A stretch of 64,000 bases of DNA from WHSW01 sp963851045. GTDB taxonomy: Bacteria > Actinomycetota > Thermoleophilia > Solirubrobacterales > 70-9. Made by a program: the position numbers and the translations under genes. The DNA is taken from the NCBI GenBank assembly GCA_963851045.1, contig CAWKNC010000002.1:1798001-1862000 (forward strand), given 5' to 3'. Positions 1-8,644 of the stretch are shown one piece after another. How positions within the stretch are numbered: the first letter of the stretch is position 1; each line of letters begins with the position of its first letter. The notes beneath the pieces are model-generated. The model saw only the letters and a program-made list of their open reading frames with translations, did not search any database and was not told the origin of the DNA.

Positions 1-743
1 CCTGTGGACCTCGCAGTTGATCGGGTTCGTGATCGCGCTGGTGGCTGCCGGATCGTCGGCCTCGACGTCCCGGCGGGCACGATCTGCTCTTCGCGGCCGC
101 GTCAGGGGTCACTCTGACGATCGGCCTCGGCGCGCTCTACCGGGCGATGGCGGTCGGTGCGATGTCCGTCGCGGCGCCGATCGCCGCGACCGGCGTCGCG
201 ATCCCGGTCGTCTTCGGACTCGCGGGCGGCGACAATCCGATCGACGCTGCAGGCCGTCGGACTGGTCGCGGCGAGTCGGTGGAGTCGTCCTCTGCTCTCG
301 CGACCCGGCGTCCCGCACGACCCGCCAGGACCAAGCTCGCCGCGGCGTCGGACTCGCCCTGCTCGCCGCGTTCGGCGGCGGCCTCACCACGACGGCACTC
401 GCCGCGGCATCCTCGGCGGGCGTGCTCTGGGTGCTGTTGCTCCAGCGCGCGTGGTCGTCACGATCGCGCTGACGCTCGCGGTGGCAAGTGGGTCATCGCC
501 GTGGCCGAGGCGCTCGGTGTTGCCGGCGTCGCGCTGATCGGCGTCGTGGATCTGCTGGCGACAGGACTGTTCACGGCCGCCGTGGTCGAGGGCGACCTGA
601 GCCTCGTCGCTGTGGTCGGAGCGCTCTATCCGGTTGTCACCGTGGTGCTGGCGTTCACGATGCTTGGCGAGTCGCTCGTCCGCCACCAGCTGATCGGCGC
701 CGCCGCGGCGCTCTTCGGGGTCGCAGCGATCGCCGGCGGTTGA
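1..743 (+). pseudogene. EamA/DMT-family transporter, 5'-truncated by window and frameshifted
   Basis: Integral membrane drug/metabolite exporter family. Hydrophobic helices typical of EamA proteins can be read only by changing frame about five times: a first helix near 17-77, a second block around 84-240 (AMAVGAMSVAAPIAATGVAI), a third around 275-455 (GVGLALLAAFGGGLTTTALA), and the C-terminal EamA block to the stop at 743, which carries the family-typical GALYPVVTVVLAFTMLGES ending. Between the shifts the protein code is well preserved, so the breaks are either recent or sequence errors. The gene starts upstream of the window. It is followed after about 30 bp by the epimerase, which is broken in the same way. 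Family assignment is good; activity as written is not possible. Confidence 0.7.
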
Positions 744-775
744 ATCGATGAATTCGAATCGAAGGGAACGTTGAG

Positions 776-1657
776 ATGGTCATTGCCGTAACAGGAGCCG
801 CGGGCAGGGTCGGTGCGTTCGTCGTCGCCGAGCTCGCCGAACACGGGCACCACGTCGTCGCCGTCGACCTGGTCGACCCCGGCCCGGTCGGCGAGAGTCG
901 TCGAATACCGCCGCGGCGACATCGAGCAGGTCGGCTCGATGGTCGACGCGTTCGCCGGCTGCGACGCGGTCAGTCCACCTGGCGGCGATCGCCGAGGCGG
1001 GCTTGGCCCCGTTCGAGGTCACCTATCGCGTCAACGCGCTCGGCACGGTGAACTGCCTCGAGGCTGCCGCGAAGGTCGGCGCCGAGCGGTTCGTGCTCGC
1101 CTCCTCCGAGGCGGTGCTCGGCTTCCCCTACCGCGAGCGCGACTTCAAGCCGGAATACTTCCCGATCGACGAGGCACACCCCCTCCAGCCCCAGGACTGC
1201 TACGGCCTGAGCAAGGTGGCGGCCGAGGAGGCGTGTCGGTCCTACACCAGGCGGGGCGTGCTCAGCACCGTCTGCGTGCGCCCCTGCTACTGCTGGGGGC
1301 TGACGCTCGGCGACGAGGCGATCGAGTCGCTGCGACAACCCGCAGAATCATTACCGGTCGCTCTGGGTCTACATCCACCTGCGCGATATCGCGCGCCTCT
1401 ACCGACTGGCGTGCGAGCACCCGGGGCTCGAACATGAGACGTTCTACGCCGTGGCCAACGACATCCGCTCGAACGTGCCCAGTAAGGATCTGGTCGATCG
1501 CTTCTATCCGGGCGTGCCGTTCCGGAAGGACATCGGGACCTACGGCTCGCTGATCGCGAACGACGGAGCCCGTGAGGCGCTCGGTTTCGAACCGAGCCTC
1601 AGCTGGCGCGACGAGGTTCCGCAGGACGATCTGGCGACCGCCCTGCCGGAGGCCTGA
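776..1657 (+). pseudogene. NAD-dependent epimerase/dehydratase, frameshifted
   Basis: Extended short-chain dehydrogenase/epimerase family, cytosolic, acting on nucleotide-sugar-like or other polyol substrates. It begins with ATG at 776 and a Rossmann glycine motif (VTGAAGRVG), continues with the DVDAF-type NAD-binding region, and contains a YGLSK catalytic Tyr-x3-Lys motif at about 1201-1215. The frame changes near 895 (an extra base before GTCGTCGAATAC), near 970 (an extra A between two GTC codons), and near 1335. The last part, from about 1336 to the TGA at 1655-1657, reads continuously as a C-terminal epimerase segment. The stop is two bases before the ATG of the aldehyde dehydrogenase, so the two were one transcription unit. 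Substrate unknown. Confidence 0.7.
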
Positions 1658-1659
1658 GC

Positions 1660-3154
1660 ATGAGCGCCGATGCCAGCGCCGTCGTCGCCGGGCGCAGATC
1701 AGCATCGCCGAGTTCCTCGACGGGTGGGAGCCGGCGGGGCGGATCCTGGTCGACGGCAGGTGGGTGGAGCCGCGTAGCGGCGAACTGAGCGACGCCGTCG
1801 ATCCCGCGACGGGCGAGATCCTGATCCGCGCCGCGGACGGGTCCGAGGCCGACGTCGACGCTGCCGTCACGGCCGCCGAGCGCACCCGCGCGAACCGGGC
1901 GTGGGCGACCGCGAGCCCTATTCGAACGGGCGCGGGTGCTGCGCCAGATTGCGGCCGCGATCGCCGAGCAGGCGGAGATGCTGGCGCTGCTCGAGAGCGC
2001 CGACACGGGCAAGCCGCTCGACGACGCCAGGGGCGACGTCGAAGCCGCGGCCGAGTGGTTCGACTACTACGCGTCCCTCGCGGTCAGATCTCGAGGGGTC
2101 GACCCGCCATCTCGACCAGGGGATCGCCCTGATCCGCCGCGAGCCCGTCGGCACGGTCGGGATCATCACGCCGTTCAACTTCCCGATCGCGCTGAGCTCG
2201 GTGAAGATCGCGCCGGCCCTCGCCGCGGGCTGCTCGGTCGTCCACAAGCCCTCCCAGCACACGCCGCTGACCGCGCTGGCGCTGGGACAGCTGGCGCTGG
2301 AGGCGGGGCTGCCGGCGGGCCTGCTCAATGTGGTCACCGGCGGCGCGGCGACGGGCGTCCGCGCTGGTGCGCCATCCGAGCGTGGCGAAGATCGTCTTCA
2401 CCGGCTCGACCGCCGTCGGCCGGCAGGTGGCGGCCGAGGCGGCTCAGACGATCAAGCGGGTGACCATGGAGCTCGGCGGCAAGTCCGCGAACATCGTCTG
2501 CGCCGACGCCGACCTGGCGACGGCGTCCCGCGTAGCCACTTCGCCTACACGATGAACGCGGGCCAGTACTGCGAGGCGGGTTCGCGGCTCCTCGTCGACG
2601 CGCAGATCCACGACGAGGTGCTCGACGGCCTCGCCCGAGAGGCGAACCAGACGAAGGTCGGCGACCCGCTCGATCCGGACACCGACCTCGGGCCGCTGAT
2701 TACACCCGCCGCGGTGGAGCGAGTGCACGCCCTGGTCGAGCGCAGCGTCGAGGCTGGCGCCGAACTGGTCGCCGGCGATCGAGCGGCTGGCCTCAAGGGC
2801 TCCTACTTCGCCCCCACGGTGATCGCCGGGGCCGCAATCGACAGCGAGATCGCCCGCACCGAGCTCTTCGGTCCGGTGGTCACGGTCCTTCCGTTCGCCG
2901 ACGTCGAGGAGGCAATCGCAATCGCGAACGGCACTCCGTTCGGCCTCGCCGCGGGTGTCCAGACCGCTGACCTGGCGCGGGGCATCCGGATCGCCGAGCG
3001 CCTCGAGGCGGGCACGATCTGGGTCAACGATTGGGCGACGGGCAACCTGACGATCCCCGTCGGCGGCTGGAAGCAGTCCGGCGTCGGTCGCGAGGGCGGG
3101 CCGGAGGGCCTCGCCGGCTATCTCGAGTACAAGGCGATCCTCGCGACGCTGTGA
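1660..3154 (+). pseudogene. NAD(P)-dependent aldehyde dehydrogenase, frameshifted
   Basis: Aldehyde dehydrogenase superfamily: oxidation of an aldehyde to an acid with NAD(P)+. Recognisable parts in order are an N-terminal domain (ILVDGRWVEPRSGELSD), the cofactor-site TPFNFP motif, VFTGSTAVGRQVA, ELGGKSANIV with the general-base Glu, a NAGQYCEAGSRL segment containing the catalytic Cys, and the C-terminal GPVVTVLPF and GGWKQSGVGREGG motifs. The frame changes about five times (near 1690, 1921, 2085, 2355 and 2530), several by a single added base. All catalytic motifs survive, so loss of function is recent or the indels are errors. Downstream of about 2535 the frame is uninterrupted to the TGA at 3152-3154. 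It belongs to the same direction and unit as the epimerase. Confidence 0.8.
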
Positions 3155-3172
3155 TGGCGGGCGCTTGCGCAT

Positions 3173-3304
3173 ATTGCTCGACCCTTCGAATCCGCCGAGC
3201 GAAATCGATCGCAATTGACTTCGATCCTCGAGTTGATCGGTAACACTCCGCTGCCTCGGCTTCGTCGCTGCGTGCCAGCCAATGGCGCGGAGATATGGCT
3301 CAAG
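3173..3304 (+). pseudogene. Truncated N-terminal remnant of a cysteine-synthase-like gene
   Basis: This 132-bp stretch aligns without gaps to codons 1-44 of the cysteine-synthase-like gene at 11702. Both read TSILELIG-TPL--LR-CVPA-GAEIWLK. The start codon position is ATT here instead of ATG, and similarity ends abruptly after the AEIWLK segment, before the PLP-binding lysine, so it cannot make an enzyme. Similarity extends a little upstream (shared GCTTGCGCATAT). It lies directly after the frameshifted aldehyde dehydrogenase. It is best read as a decayed paralogue or partial duplication. Confidence 0.8.
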
Positions 3305-3358
3305 CAGTTCAGTCGCGGCGATATGCCGCCCCGTGCCTGGGTCAGCGCGTGCCAGCGA
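3305..3358. other. Short spacer between cysteine-synthase remnant and GntR gene
   Basis: Nothing recognisable. Similarity to the cysteine-synthase-like gene stops at 3304, and the GntR regulator ends at 3359 on the other strand. Confidence 0.4.
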
Positions 3359-4147
3359 CTACCTCAGGCGGGCCAGCAGGGCGCGAATGCTGACCGTGGT
3401 GCCGGCGATGTGCTCGGCCATCGCGGTCTCGGCGGACGGGGCGTCGCCTGCCCCCCACGCGCGCAGGATCTGCTCGTGCTCGTCGATGCTGCGCTCGTGC
3501 CAGAGCGCCGATTCCGGCAGGGCAAGCAGAGCGTCATTGAGGATCAGCCTGATCCGCTCGACGCTCTCGACGAGCAGCTCGTTGGCTGTCGCCCGCGCGA
3601 TGCACAGGTGGAACTCGGTATCGGCGCCCATAAACTCCGCGTCAGACTCGGCGGCCGCTCCTCGGGCCGCGGTCCGGCGCGCGTCCTCCAGCATCTCGGC
3701 GCTCCCCGTCTCAACGGCCATCGCCGTGATCCGAGGCTCGAGCACCTCGCGGAACTGCACCGCGGCGGCGATCCGGGCATCCGCCCCGCGCAGTCGGGCC
3801 AGCAGATAGTCCATCGCCAGCCGGTCGTTCGAGTGGCGGATCACCGAGCTGCCGCCGTGACGGCCGCGACGGGTCTCGATCAGCCGCTCCGATTCCAGGA
3901 GGCGGATCGCCTGCTGCACAGTTGCGCGGCCGACCCCGAATTGGGTCGCGAGCTCGCGCTCGGTCGGCAGGGTGCTTTCGGGTGCCAGCAGCCCGAGCGC
4001 GATCTGGCGCCGGATCTGCTCGGCGACATACTCATGCGCGCGCGGTTGGTCAATCGGACGAAACGGCGTCGTCGGCTCGCCGGAAGGCCTTTCGGCCTTT
4101 TGTTCCGGGCTCCTATCGCCGCTGCCTCGGGCACCCTTTACCGCCAT
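3359..4147 (-). CDS. GntR-family transcriptional regulator (FadR/FCD subfamily)
   Basis: DNA-binding repressor or activator of 262 residues. Residues about 40-110 form the winged helix-turn-helix of GntR proteins (GRATVQQAIRLLESERLIE is the recognition region). The rest is an all-helical FCD ligand-binding domain in which the regularly spaced Asp/His/Arg residues (EFHLCIARAT, HEQILRAW, AMAEHIAGT) fit the usual metal- and carboxylate-binding pocket. ATG at 4145-4147. It is divergent from the aminotransferase gene that starts at 4232, and a 23-bp inverted repeat lies between them at 4198-4220, the expected arrangement for an autoregulating repressor of that cluster. FCD ligands are usually small organic acids or amino-acid-like molecules; this one is unknown. 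Confidence 0.9.
   Translation of the reverse strand: MAVKGARGSGDRSPEQKAERPSGEPTTPFRPIDQPRAHEYVAEQIRRQIALGLLAPESTLPTERELATQFGVGRATVQQAIRLLESERLIETRRGRHGGSSVIRHSNDRLAMDYLLARLRGADARIAAAVQFREVLEPRITAMAVETGSAEMLEDARRTAARGAAAESDAEFMGADTEFHLCIARATANELLVESVERIRLILNDALLALPESALWHERSIDEHEQILRAWGAGDAPSAETAMAEHIAGTTVSIRALLARLR
4080..4108 (+). other. Nested hairpin inside the GntR gene, terminator-like on the plus strand
   Basis: Inner stem AAGGCC (4084-4089) pairs with GGCCTT (4094-4099) over a TTTC loop and is followed by TTTGTT. Outer CCGGAA (4080-4085) can pair with TTCCGG (4103-4108). It could stop plus-strand transcripts arriving from the degraded genes to the left, or act in the GntR mRNA. Low confidence because it lies in coding sequence. 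Confidence 0.25.
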
Positions 4148-4197
4148 CTCTTCCCATCAATCGTACTTAGGGAGCGGCTTGCGCCAGCTTGTGGACT

Positions 4198-4220
4198 AAT
4201 GCCCTTGATAAAAGGCCATT
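4198..4220. promoter_or_regulatory. Candidate GntR operator in divergent promoter
   Basis: AATGCCCTT and AAGGCCATT are inverted repeats (8 of 9 positions match) separated by GATAA. The site ends 11 bases before the GTG start of the aminotransferase and is 50 bases from the GntR start. The 9-5-9 geometry and AT-rich centre fit a dimeric GntR protein. Confidence 0.5.
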
Positions 4221-4231
4221 GATCTCGTAGG

Positions 4232-5584
4232 GTGCGCGCCATCGCCCAGGCGACGGCAATAACCGCGGATCGCTCTCGCGTCTTCCCGCGCGAGCTCGAC
4301 CGCTCGTATCCGCTGATCACGGCCGCCCGCGGAGCCTGGCTCGAGGACGTCGACGGGACGACCTACCTGGACGCGGTCAGCGGCGGAGCGATGGTCACCT
4401 CGCTTGGTCACGGCGTCGACGAGATCATTGATGCGGGTGCAAAGCAAGCCCGCGAGGTCTCCTTCCTCTACAGCCAGCAGTTCGCGAACCCCGAGCAGGA
4501 GAGACTCGCCGAGCGACTGGCGAAGCTCGCTCCGCCGGGATTCGGACGCACTCACTTCGTCGGCGGCGGCGCGGAGGCGAACGAGACGGCGCTGCGGCTG
4601 GTGCGCGCCTACCACGTTGAGCGAGGCGAGCCGCAGCGGTGGCGGATCATTTCTCCGGCGCAGTCGTACCACGGGCCAACGATGAGCACGCTGGCGCTGA
4701 CCGGGCGGCCCGGGCTGCACCACCCGTTCGAGCCCTACCTGGAGGCTAATCTCCACATCCCCCCTTCGACGTGGCGCTTCGACCCCAGCGGCGCGGCGGC
4801 CCTGGAGGCGCTCGACGCGGCGCTCGCGGAGGCCGGTCCGGAGACGGTGGCCGCGTTCTTCATCGAGCCGGTCAGCGCCGCGGCGCTCCCCGGCTACTCG
4901 CCGCCGCACGAGTTCTGGGTAGGCCTCGATGCCCGTCGACAGGAGCACGGGTTTTTGATCTGCCTCGACGAGGTGGTGACAGGGATGGGACGTACCGGCG
5001 CCTGGTTCGCGGCCCTGGATCTGCCGCTGGTCCCGGATGTGATCACGACCGCCAAAGGGCTGGGGGCGGGCTATGTGCCGATCGGGGCGATGCTCTGTAC
5101 CGATCAGATCTATGGGGCGTTCGAGGCCGGCTCGCGAGCCTTCGAACTCGGCCACACCTGGGGCGGAGCGCCGCTGCAGTGCGCGGTCGCCAACGCGGTG
5201 ATCGACGTGCTCGAGCGCGAGCAGCTGGTCGCGCATGTCGCCGAACGCGGCCGCCGGCTGCGCGACGAACTCGGGCAGGCTCTCGGCAACTCGCCCCTGG
5301 TTCGAGAGGTCCGCGGCCGCGGCTATTTGCTCGGGATCGACTACGTCGATCCGCGCGACGGCGAGTCGATGCTCGACCCCGAGCTCGGCGTGGCCCGGGC
5401 GATCGACGAGGAGGCTCTAGCCCGCGGGCTTATCGTCTACTCGACCCAGCCGACCTCGGACGGGTTCGCCTGCGATCAGACGCTGATCGCGCCGCCGTTC
5501 ATCTCCAGCGAGGAGGACCTGGCGGAGCTGATCGCCCGGATGACGGATACGGTGGAGGCGGTCGAGGCGAGGTTGGTCGCGTGA
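4232..5584 (+). CDS. Class III (fold type I) PLP-dependent aminotransferase
   Basis: Transfers an amino group, usually from an omega- or beta-amino acid or a diamine, to a keto acid; cytosolic PLP enzyme of 450 residues, the normal length for class III. Visible motifs are the substrate/PLP-phosphate region GGGAEANETAL (about 111-121), ICLDEVVTGMGRTG with the PLP-binding Asp246, and ITTAKGLGAGYVPIGAM with the Schiff-base Lys275. The GTG at 4232 is preferred because it lies just after the inverted repeat and no ATG is available near the conserved N-terminus. It overlaps the M20 peptidase start by 4 bp (GTGA), so the two are translationally coupled. Exact substrate cannot be read from sequence; the context of peptidases, APC permease and GntR regulator argues for catabolism of an amino compound. 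Confidence 0.9.
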   Translation: MRAIAQATAITADRSRVFPRELDRSYPLITAARGAWLEDVDGTTYLDAVSGGAMVTSLGHGVDEIIDAGAKQAREVSFLYSQQFANPEQERLAERLAKLAPPGFGRTHFVGGGAEANETALRLVRAYHVERGEPQRWRIISPAQSYHGPTMSTLALTGRPGLHHPFEPYLEANLHIPPSTWRFDPSGAAALEALDAALAEAGPETVAAFFIEPVSAAALPGYSPPHEFWVGLDARRQEHGFLICLDEVVTGMGRTGAWFAALDLPLVPDVITTAKGLGAGYVPIGAMLCTDQIYGAFEAGSRAFELGHTWGGAPLQCAVANAVIDVLEREQLVAHVAERGRRLRDELGQALGNSPLVREVRGRGYLLGIDYVDPRDGESMLDPELGVARAIDEEALARGLIVYSTQPTSDGFACDQTLIAPPFISSEEDLAELIARMTDTVEAVEARLVA

Positions 5585-6918
5585 GCGCGCCGACACTCGA
5601 CTCGGGACTCGTGACCGCCCTCGACGACTACATTGAGGAGCGCAGCGACGATCTCATCGAGCTGGTTCGCCGCCTGGTCGGCTTCAACACGGTCTCGGTC
5701 GATCTCGAACCCGGCTCCGAGCATCGCGAGAACCAGGAGGGCGAGCTGCAGGAGTACGTAGGCGCCCGCTTCGCGGCTCTCGGAGCCGACGTCGACCAGT
5801 GGGAGCCCGACGTCACCGAGCTGCGCGACCACCCGATGATGCCGGCTTGGCATCACTGGGACGGTCGGCCGCTGACCGTGGCCACGCTCCGGGGAGGCGA
5901 GGCCGGGCGCTCGCTGATCATCAACGGCCACATCGACGTCGTCAGCCCAGGCGACCTTGACAACTGGGAGAGCCCTCCATTTGACCCCGAGGTTCGCGAT
6001 GGCCGCGTCTACGGCCGCGGCGCCGTCGACATGAAGGGCGGCGTGGCGGCCGCGATCTTCGCGCTCGAAGCGCTGGCCGAGGCCGGCGTAGCGCTCGACG
6101 CCGACGTGATCTTCGAGGTTGTGCCTGACGAGGAGACCTGCGCGATGGGGACCGTCGCCGCGATCCAGCGCGGCTACCGGGCCGAGGCCGGACTCGTACC
6201 CGAGCCGACCGGGCTCAACCTCTGGGTGGCGACCCGAGGTCTGCTGCACGCTTCGCTACGGGTGCCGGGTCGCTCCGCGCACGCGGAGATGAACCAGCCG
6301 CCGTGGCGCGACGGCGGCGGGGTGAACGCGGTCGAGCAGGCGCTGCCGTTGCTGCAAGCGATCGGCGACCTGCGCGATGAGTGGTCGCGGCGCGAGGACA
6401 AGGCCCATGACCTGCTCGGCAACCCCCAGGTGCAGCCGACGATGATCGAGGGGGGGACGTTTATCTCCAACGTTCCCGAGAGCTTGGAAATCAAGCTCAA
6501 CGCGACCTACCTACCCGGCGACGCCGACGAGCAGGGCTACGGCAGTCGTCCGCGTAACGAGATTCTGGCGGCAGTCGCCGAGGCCGCCGAGCGCCAGGAG
6601 TGGCTGCGCGAGCACCCGCCGAAGTGGTCATGGGCCACCGACTATCCGCCCTCGGAGATCGATCTCGACACGGAGATCATCGGCGTCGTGCGCGACGCCT
6701 GCAGCGAGATCGGCGTCACCGCCGAGGCGGAGGGAATCGACACGACCTACGACGGGGCGCTGTTGACAATGCTCGCCGGGGTTCCGAGCCCTGCTTTCGG
6801 CCCCGGCGATTTGAGTCGCGCCCACGCCCCCAACGAGTGGATCGGCGTAGACGAACTGGCGCTGGGCGCGCGTGCCTACGGACGCGCGATCGCGGCGTGG
6901 TGCGGAGTGAAGAGCTGA
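5581..6918 (+). CDS. M20 family metallopeptidase (ArgE/DapE-like deacylase)
   Basis: Di-zinc hydrolase of amide bonds in N-acyl amino acids or short peptides. The protein has 445 residues from GTG 5581. Metal ligands are seen at His117 and Asp119 (INGHIDVVSPG), bridging Asp150 (GRGAVDMKGG) and Glu184/Glu185 (VPDEETCAMG), the latter including the general base; a lid/dimerisation domain follows (RSAHAEMNQPPW). The start was chosen by the 4-bp overlap with the aminotransferase stop and the natural N-terminus before LVRRLVGFNTVS. It probably frees the amino compound handled by the aminotransferase. A second M20 gene (20839) belongs to the other catabolic operon. Confidence 0.9.
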   Translation: MSAPTLDSGLVTALDDYIEERSDDLIELVRRLVGFNTVSVDLEPGSEHRENQEGELQEYVGARFAALGADVDQWEPDVTELRDHPMMPAWHHWDGRPLTVATLRGGEAGRSLIINGHIDVVSPGDLDNWESPPFDPEVRDGRVYGRGAVDMKGGVAAAIFALEALAEAGVALDADVIFEVVPDEETCAMGTVAAIQRGYRAEAGLVPEPTGLNLWVATRGLLHASLRVPGRSAHAEMNQPPWRDGGGVNAVEQALPLLQAIGDLRDEWSRREDKAHDLLGNPQVQPTMIEGGTFISNVPESLEIKLNATYLPGDADEQGYGSRPRNEILAAVAEAAERQEWLREHPPKWSWATDYPPSEIDLDTEIIGVVRDACSEIGVTAEAEGIDTTYDGALLTMLAGVPSPAFGPGDLSRAHAPNEWIGVDELALGARAYGRAIAAWCGVKS

Positions 6919-6988
6919 TGGTGCGGAGGCTCACGGCGATCGCCGGGGGCCGTTGTTTGTTGAACGGATGAACAACGGGGAGAGCGAC

Positions 6989-8644
6989 ATGGAAGCCAAC
7001 AGAGGAGCAAGCGGAGGCGGAGCGGAACAGGCGCAGACCAGCGCTGGCGGTCTCTTCCTGCGTAAGTCGTCGGGACTGGTGCGCGAATTCGGCAATCGCG
7101 ACGTGTTCGTCTTCAACACAATCGGCTACGCGCTCGGGCTCGTGCTCGCCGTGGTTCCGCTGCTGATGGCCGGCGCGAAGCCGGAGGCGAACGTCCTCGT
7201 CGTCGTCGCCCTGGCGACCTTGTTCACGCTCGCCAACGCGCTCACCTACGGCTACCTATCGGCCGCGATGCCGCGGTCGGGCGGTGAGTACGTCTTTCTC
7301 GGCCGCGTTATCCACCCCGGGGTCGGCTTCACGGCCAACTGGGGCTTCACCTGGTCGCAGCTGCTCGGCCTCGGCCTCTACGCCTCGTTCACAGTCAACT
7401 TCGGCATCGCCGTCGCCTTCCTGACCCTCGGCAACGTCCTCGACTCGACCGGGCTGATCAACGCCGGCACCGATGTCAGCGGCGACTGGCCGACGTTCCT
7501 GATCGGCACCGGCTTGATCGTCGCCGTGCTCGGCGTGCTGGCGATGGGGCCGCGGATCGTCCGCAAGGTCCTCAACTGGCTTTTCATCCCGGCGATCCTC
7601 GGCAGCTTCGCAACCCTGCTGGTGCTGCTGACGACGACCCACGACGAGTTCGTCTCCAAGTTCAACTCGTTCATGGCCGAGCGCGCCGACGGTCAGACCT
7701 ACCAGGGCATCCTCGACTCGGCAGGAGACGCAGGCTTTCTCGCCCAGGCGAGCACGATCGGCGCCGTCCTGCTTGCGATTCCGATCGGCTACTACATCTA
7801 CATCGGCTTCACCTACTCCAGCTATATCGGCGGCGAGGTCAAAGAGCCGGGCAAGACCCAACCGCGGATGATGGTGGTGACGCTGGCGTTCGCCTTTGCC
7901 ATGTACATGATCTGCCTCTGGCGCTTCTACGACATCGTCGGCCAGGACTTCATCAACGCGGTCGTCTTCCTCAACGACAACACCGCCGACGGGTCGGGGC
8001 TGCCGCTCGATCCGGTGATGAACCTGTTCACAGGGATCATGACCTCGAGCACGATCCTGAACGTGATCATGGCGCTCAGCTTCTTCCTCTGGAACGCGTT
8101 GCTGTTGTTCGTGATCGCGATGGTCTGCACGCGCAACGTGTTCGCGTGGTCGATCGACCGCGTGCTCCCGGACGCGCTGACCAAGGTCGATCGCCGCTTC
8201 CACGCTCCCTGGGTGGCGACGCTGGTGATCATCGTCCTTGCTGAGATCCTGCTGGCGCTGTTCGTATTCACGACGCTGTTCGACAACGTCAGCAACTACA
8301 TCGTGATCTTCTCGATTGCCTTCTGGATCGCCAGCTGGGCCGCGATCATGCTGCCCTTCAGGCGGCCGGACATCCTTGCCCAGGCGCCGGACTACGTGCA
8401 GAGGCGATTTGCCGGGGTTCCGGTGATCACCCTGCTCGGCGTCGGCAACCTGATCCTGTTCTCGATGGTCCTGTACAGCGCCTTCAAGCTGCCGGCGTTC
8501 AGCGGGCCGACGGGAACCGGGGCGGTCCTGTTCGTGGTCGGCATCTACGTCAGCGGCGCGCTGATCTATCTCGCGTCGCGGGCGATCCAGAAGCGCCGCG
8601 GCATCGACCTCGACATGATCTACAAGGAGATCCCGCCCGACTGA
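6989..8644 (+). CDS. APC-family amino acid permease
   Basis: Cytoplasmic-membrane secondary transporter for amino acids or related amines, 551 residues with about twelve hydrophobic helices. The first helices contain the APC signature NTIGYALGLVLAVVPLL and AMPRSGGEYVFLGRVIHPGVG, the conserved loop of this superfamily. Later helices include FALAMYMICLWRFY-like and LVIIVLAEILLALFVF stretches. ATG at 6989 is chosen because a strong GGGGAGAG ribosome site (6977-6984) lies just before it; in-frame starts at 6953 and 6968 would add short unconserved tails. The stop overlaps the next ATG by one base. It likely imports the substrate of the aminotransferase/M20 pair. Confidence 0.9.
   Translation: MEANRGASGGGAEQAQTSAGGLFLRKSSGLVREFGNRDVFVFNTIGYALGLVLAVVPLLMAGAKPEANVLVVVALATLFTLANALTYGYLSAAMPRSGGEYVFLGRVIHPGVGFTANWGFTWSQLLGLGLYASFTVNFGIAVAFLTLGNVLDSTGLINAGTDVSGDWPTFLIGTGLIVAVLGVLAMGPRIVRKVLNWLFIPAILGSFATLLVLLTTTHDEFVSKFNSFMAERADGQTYQGILDSAGDAGFLAQASTIGAVLLAIPIGYYIYIGFTYSSYIGGEVKEPGKTQPRMMVVTLAFAFAMYMICLWRFYDIVGQDFINAVVFLNDNTADGSGLPLDPVMNLFTGIMTSSTILNVIMALSFFLWNALLLFVIAMVCTRNVFAWSIDRVLPDALTKVDRRFHAPWVATLVIIVLAEILLALFVFTTLFDNVSNYIVIFSIAFWIASWAAIMLPFRRPDILAQAPDYVQRRFAGVPVITLLGVGNLILFSMVLYSAFKLPAFSGPTGTGAVLFVVGIYVSGALIYLASRAIQKRRGIDLDMIYKEIPPD

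Noticed and set aside
3215..4222. Plus-strand frame through the cysteine-synthase remnant and onward
   Set aside because: After the remnant it is antisense to the GntR gene and has no protein features of its own.
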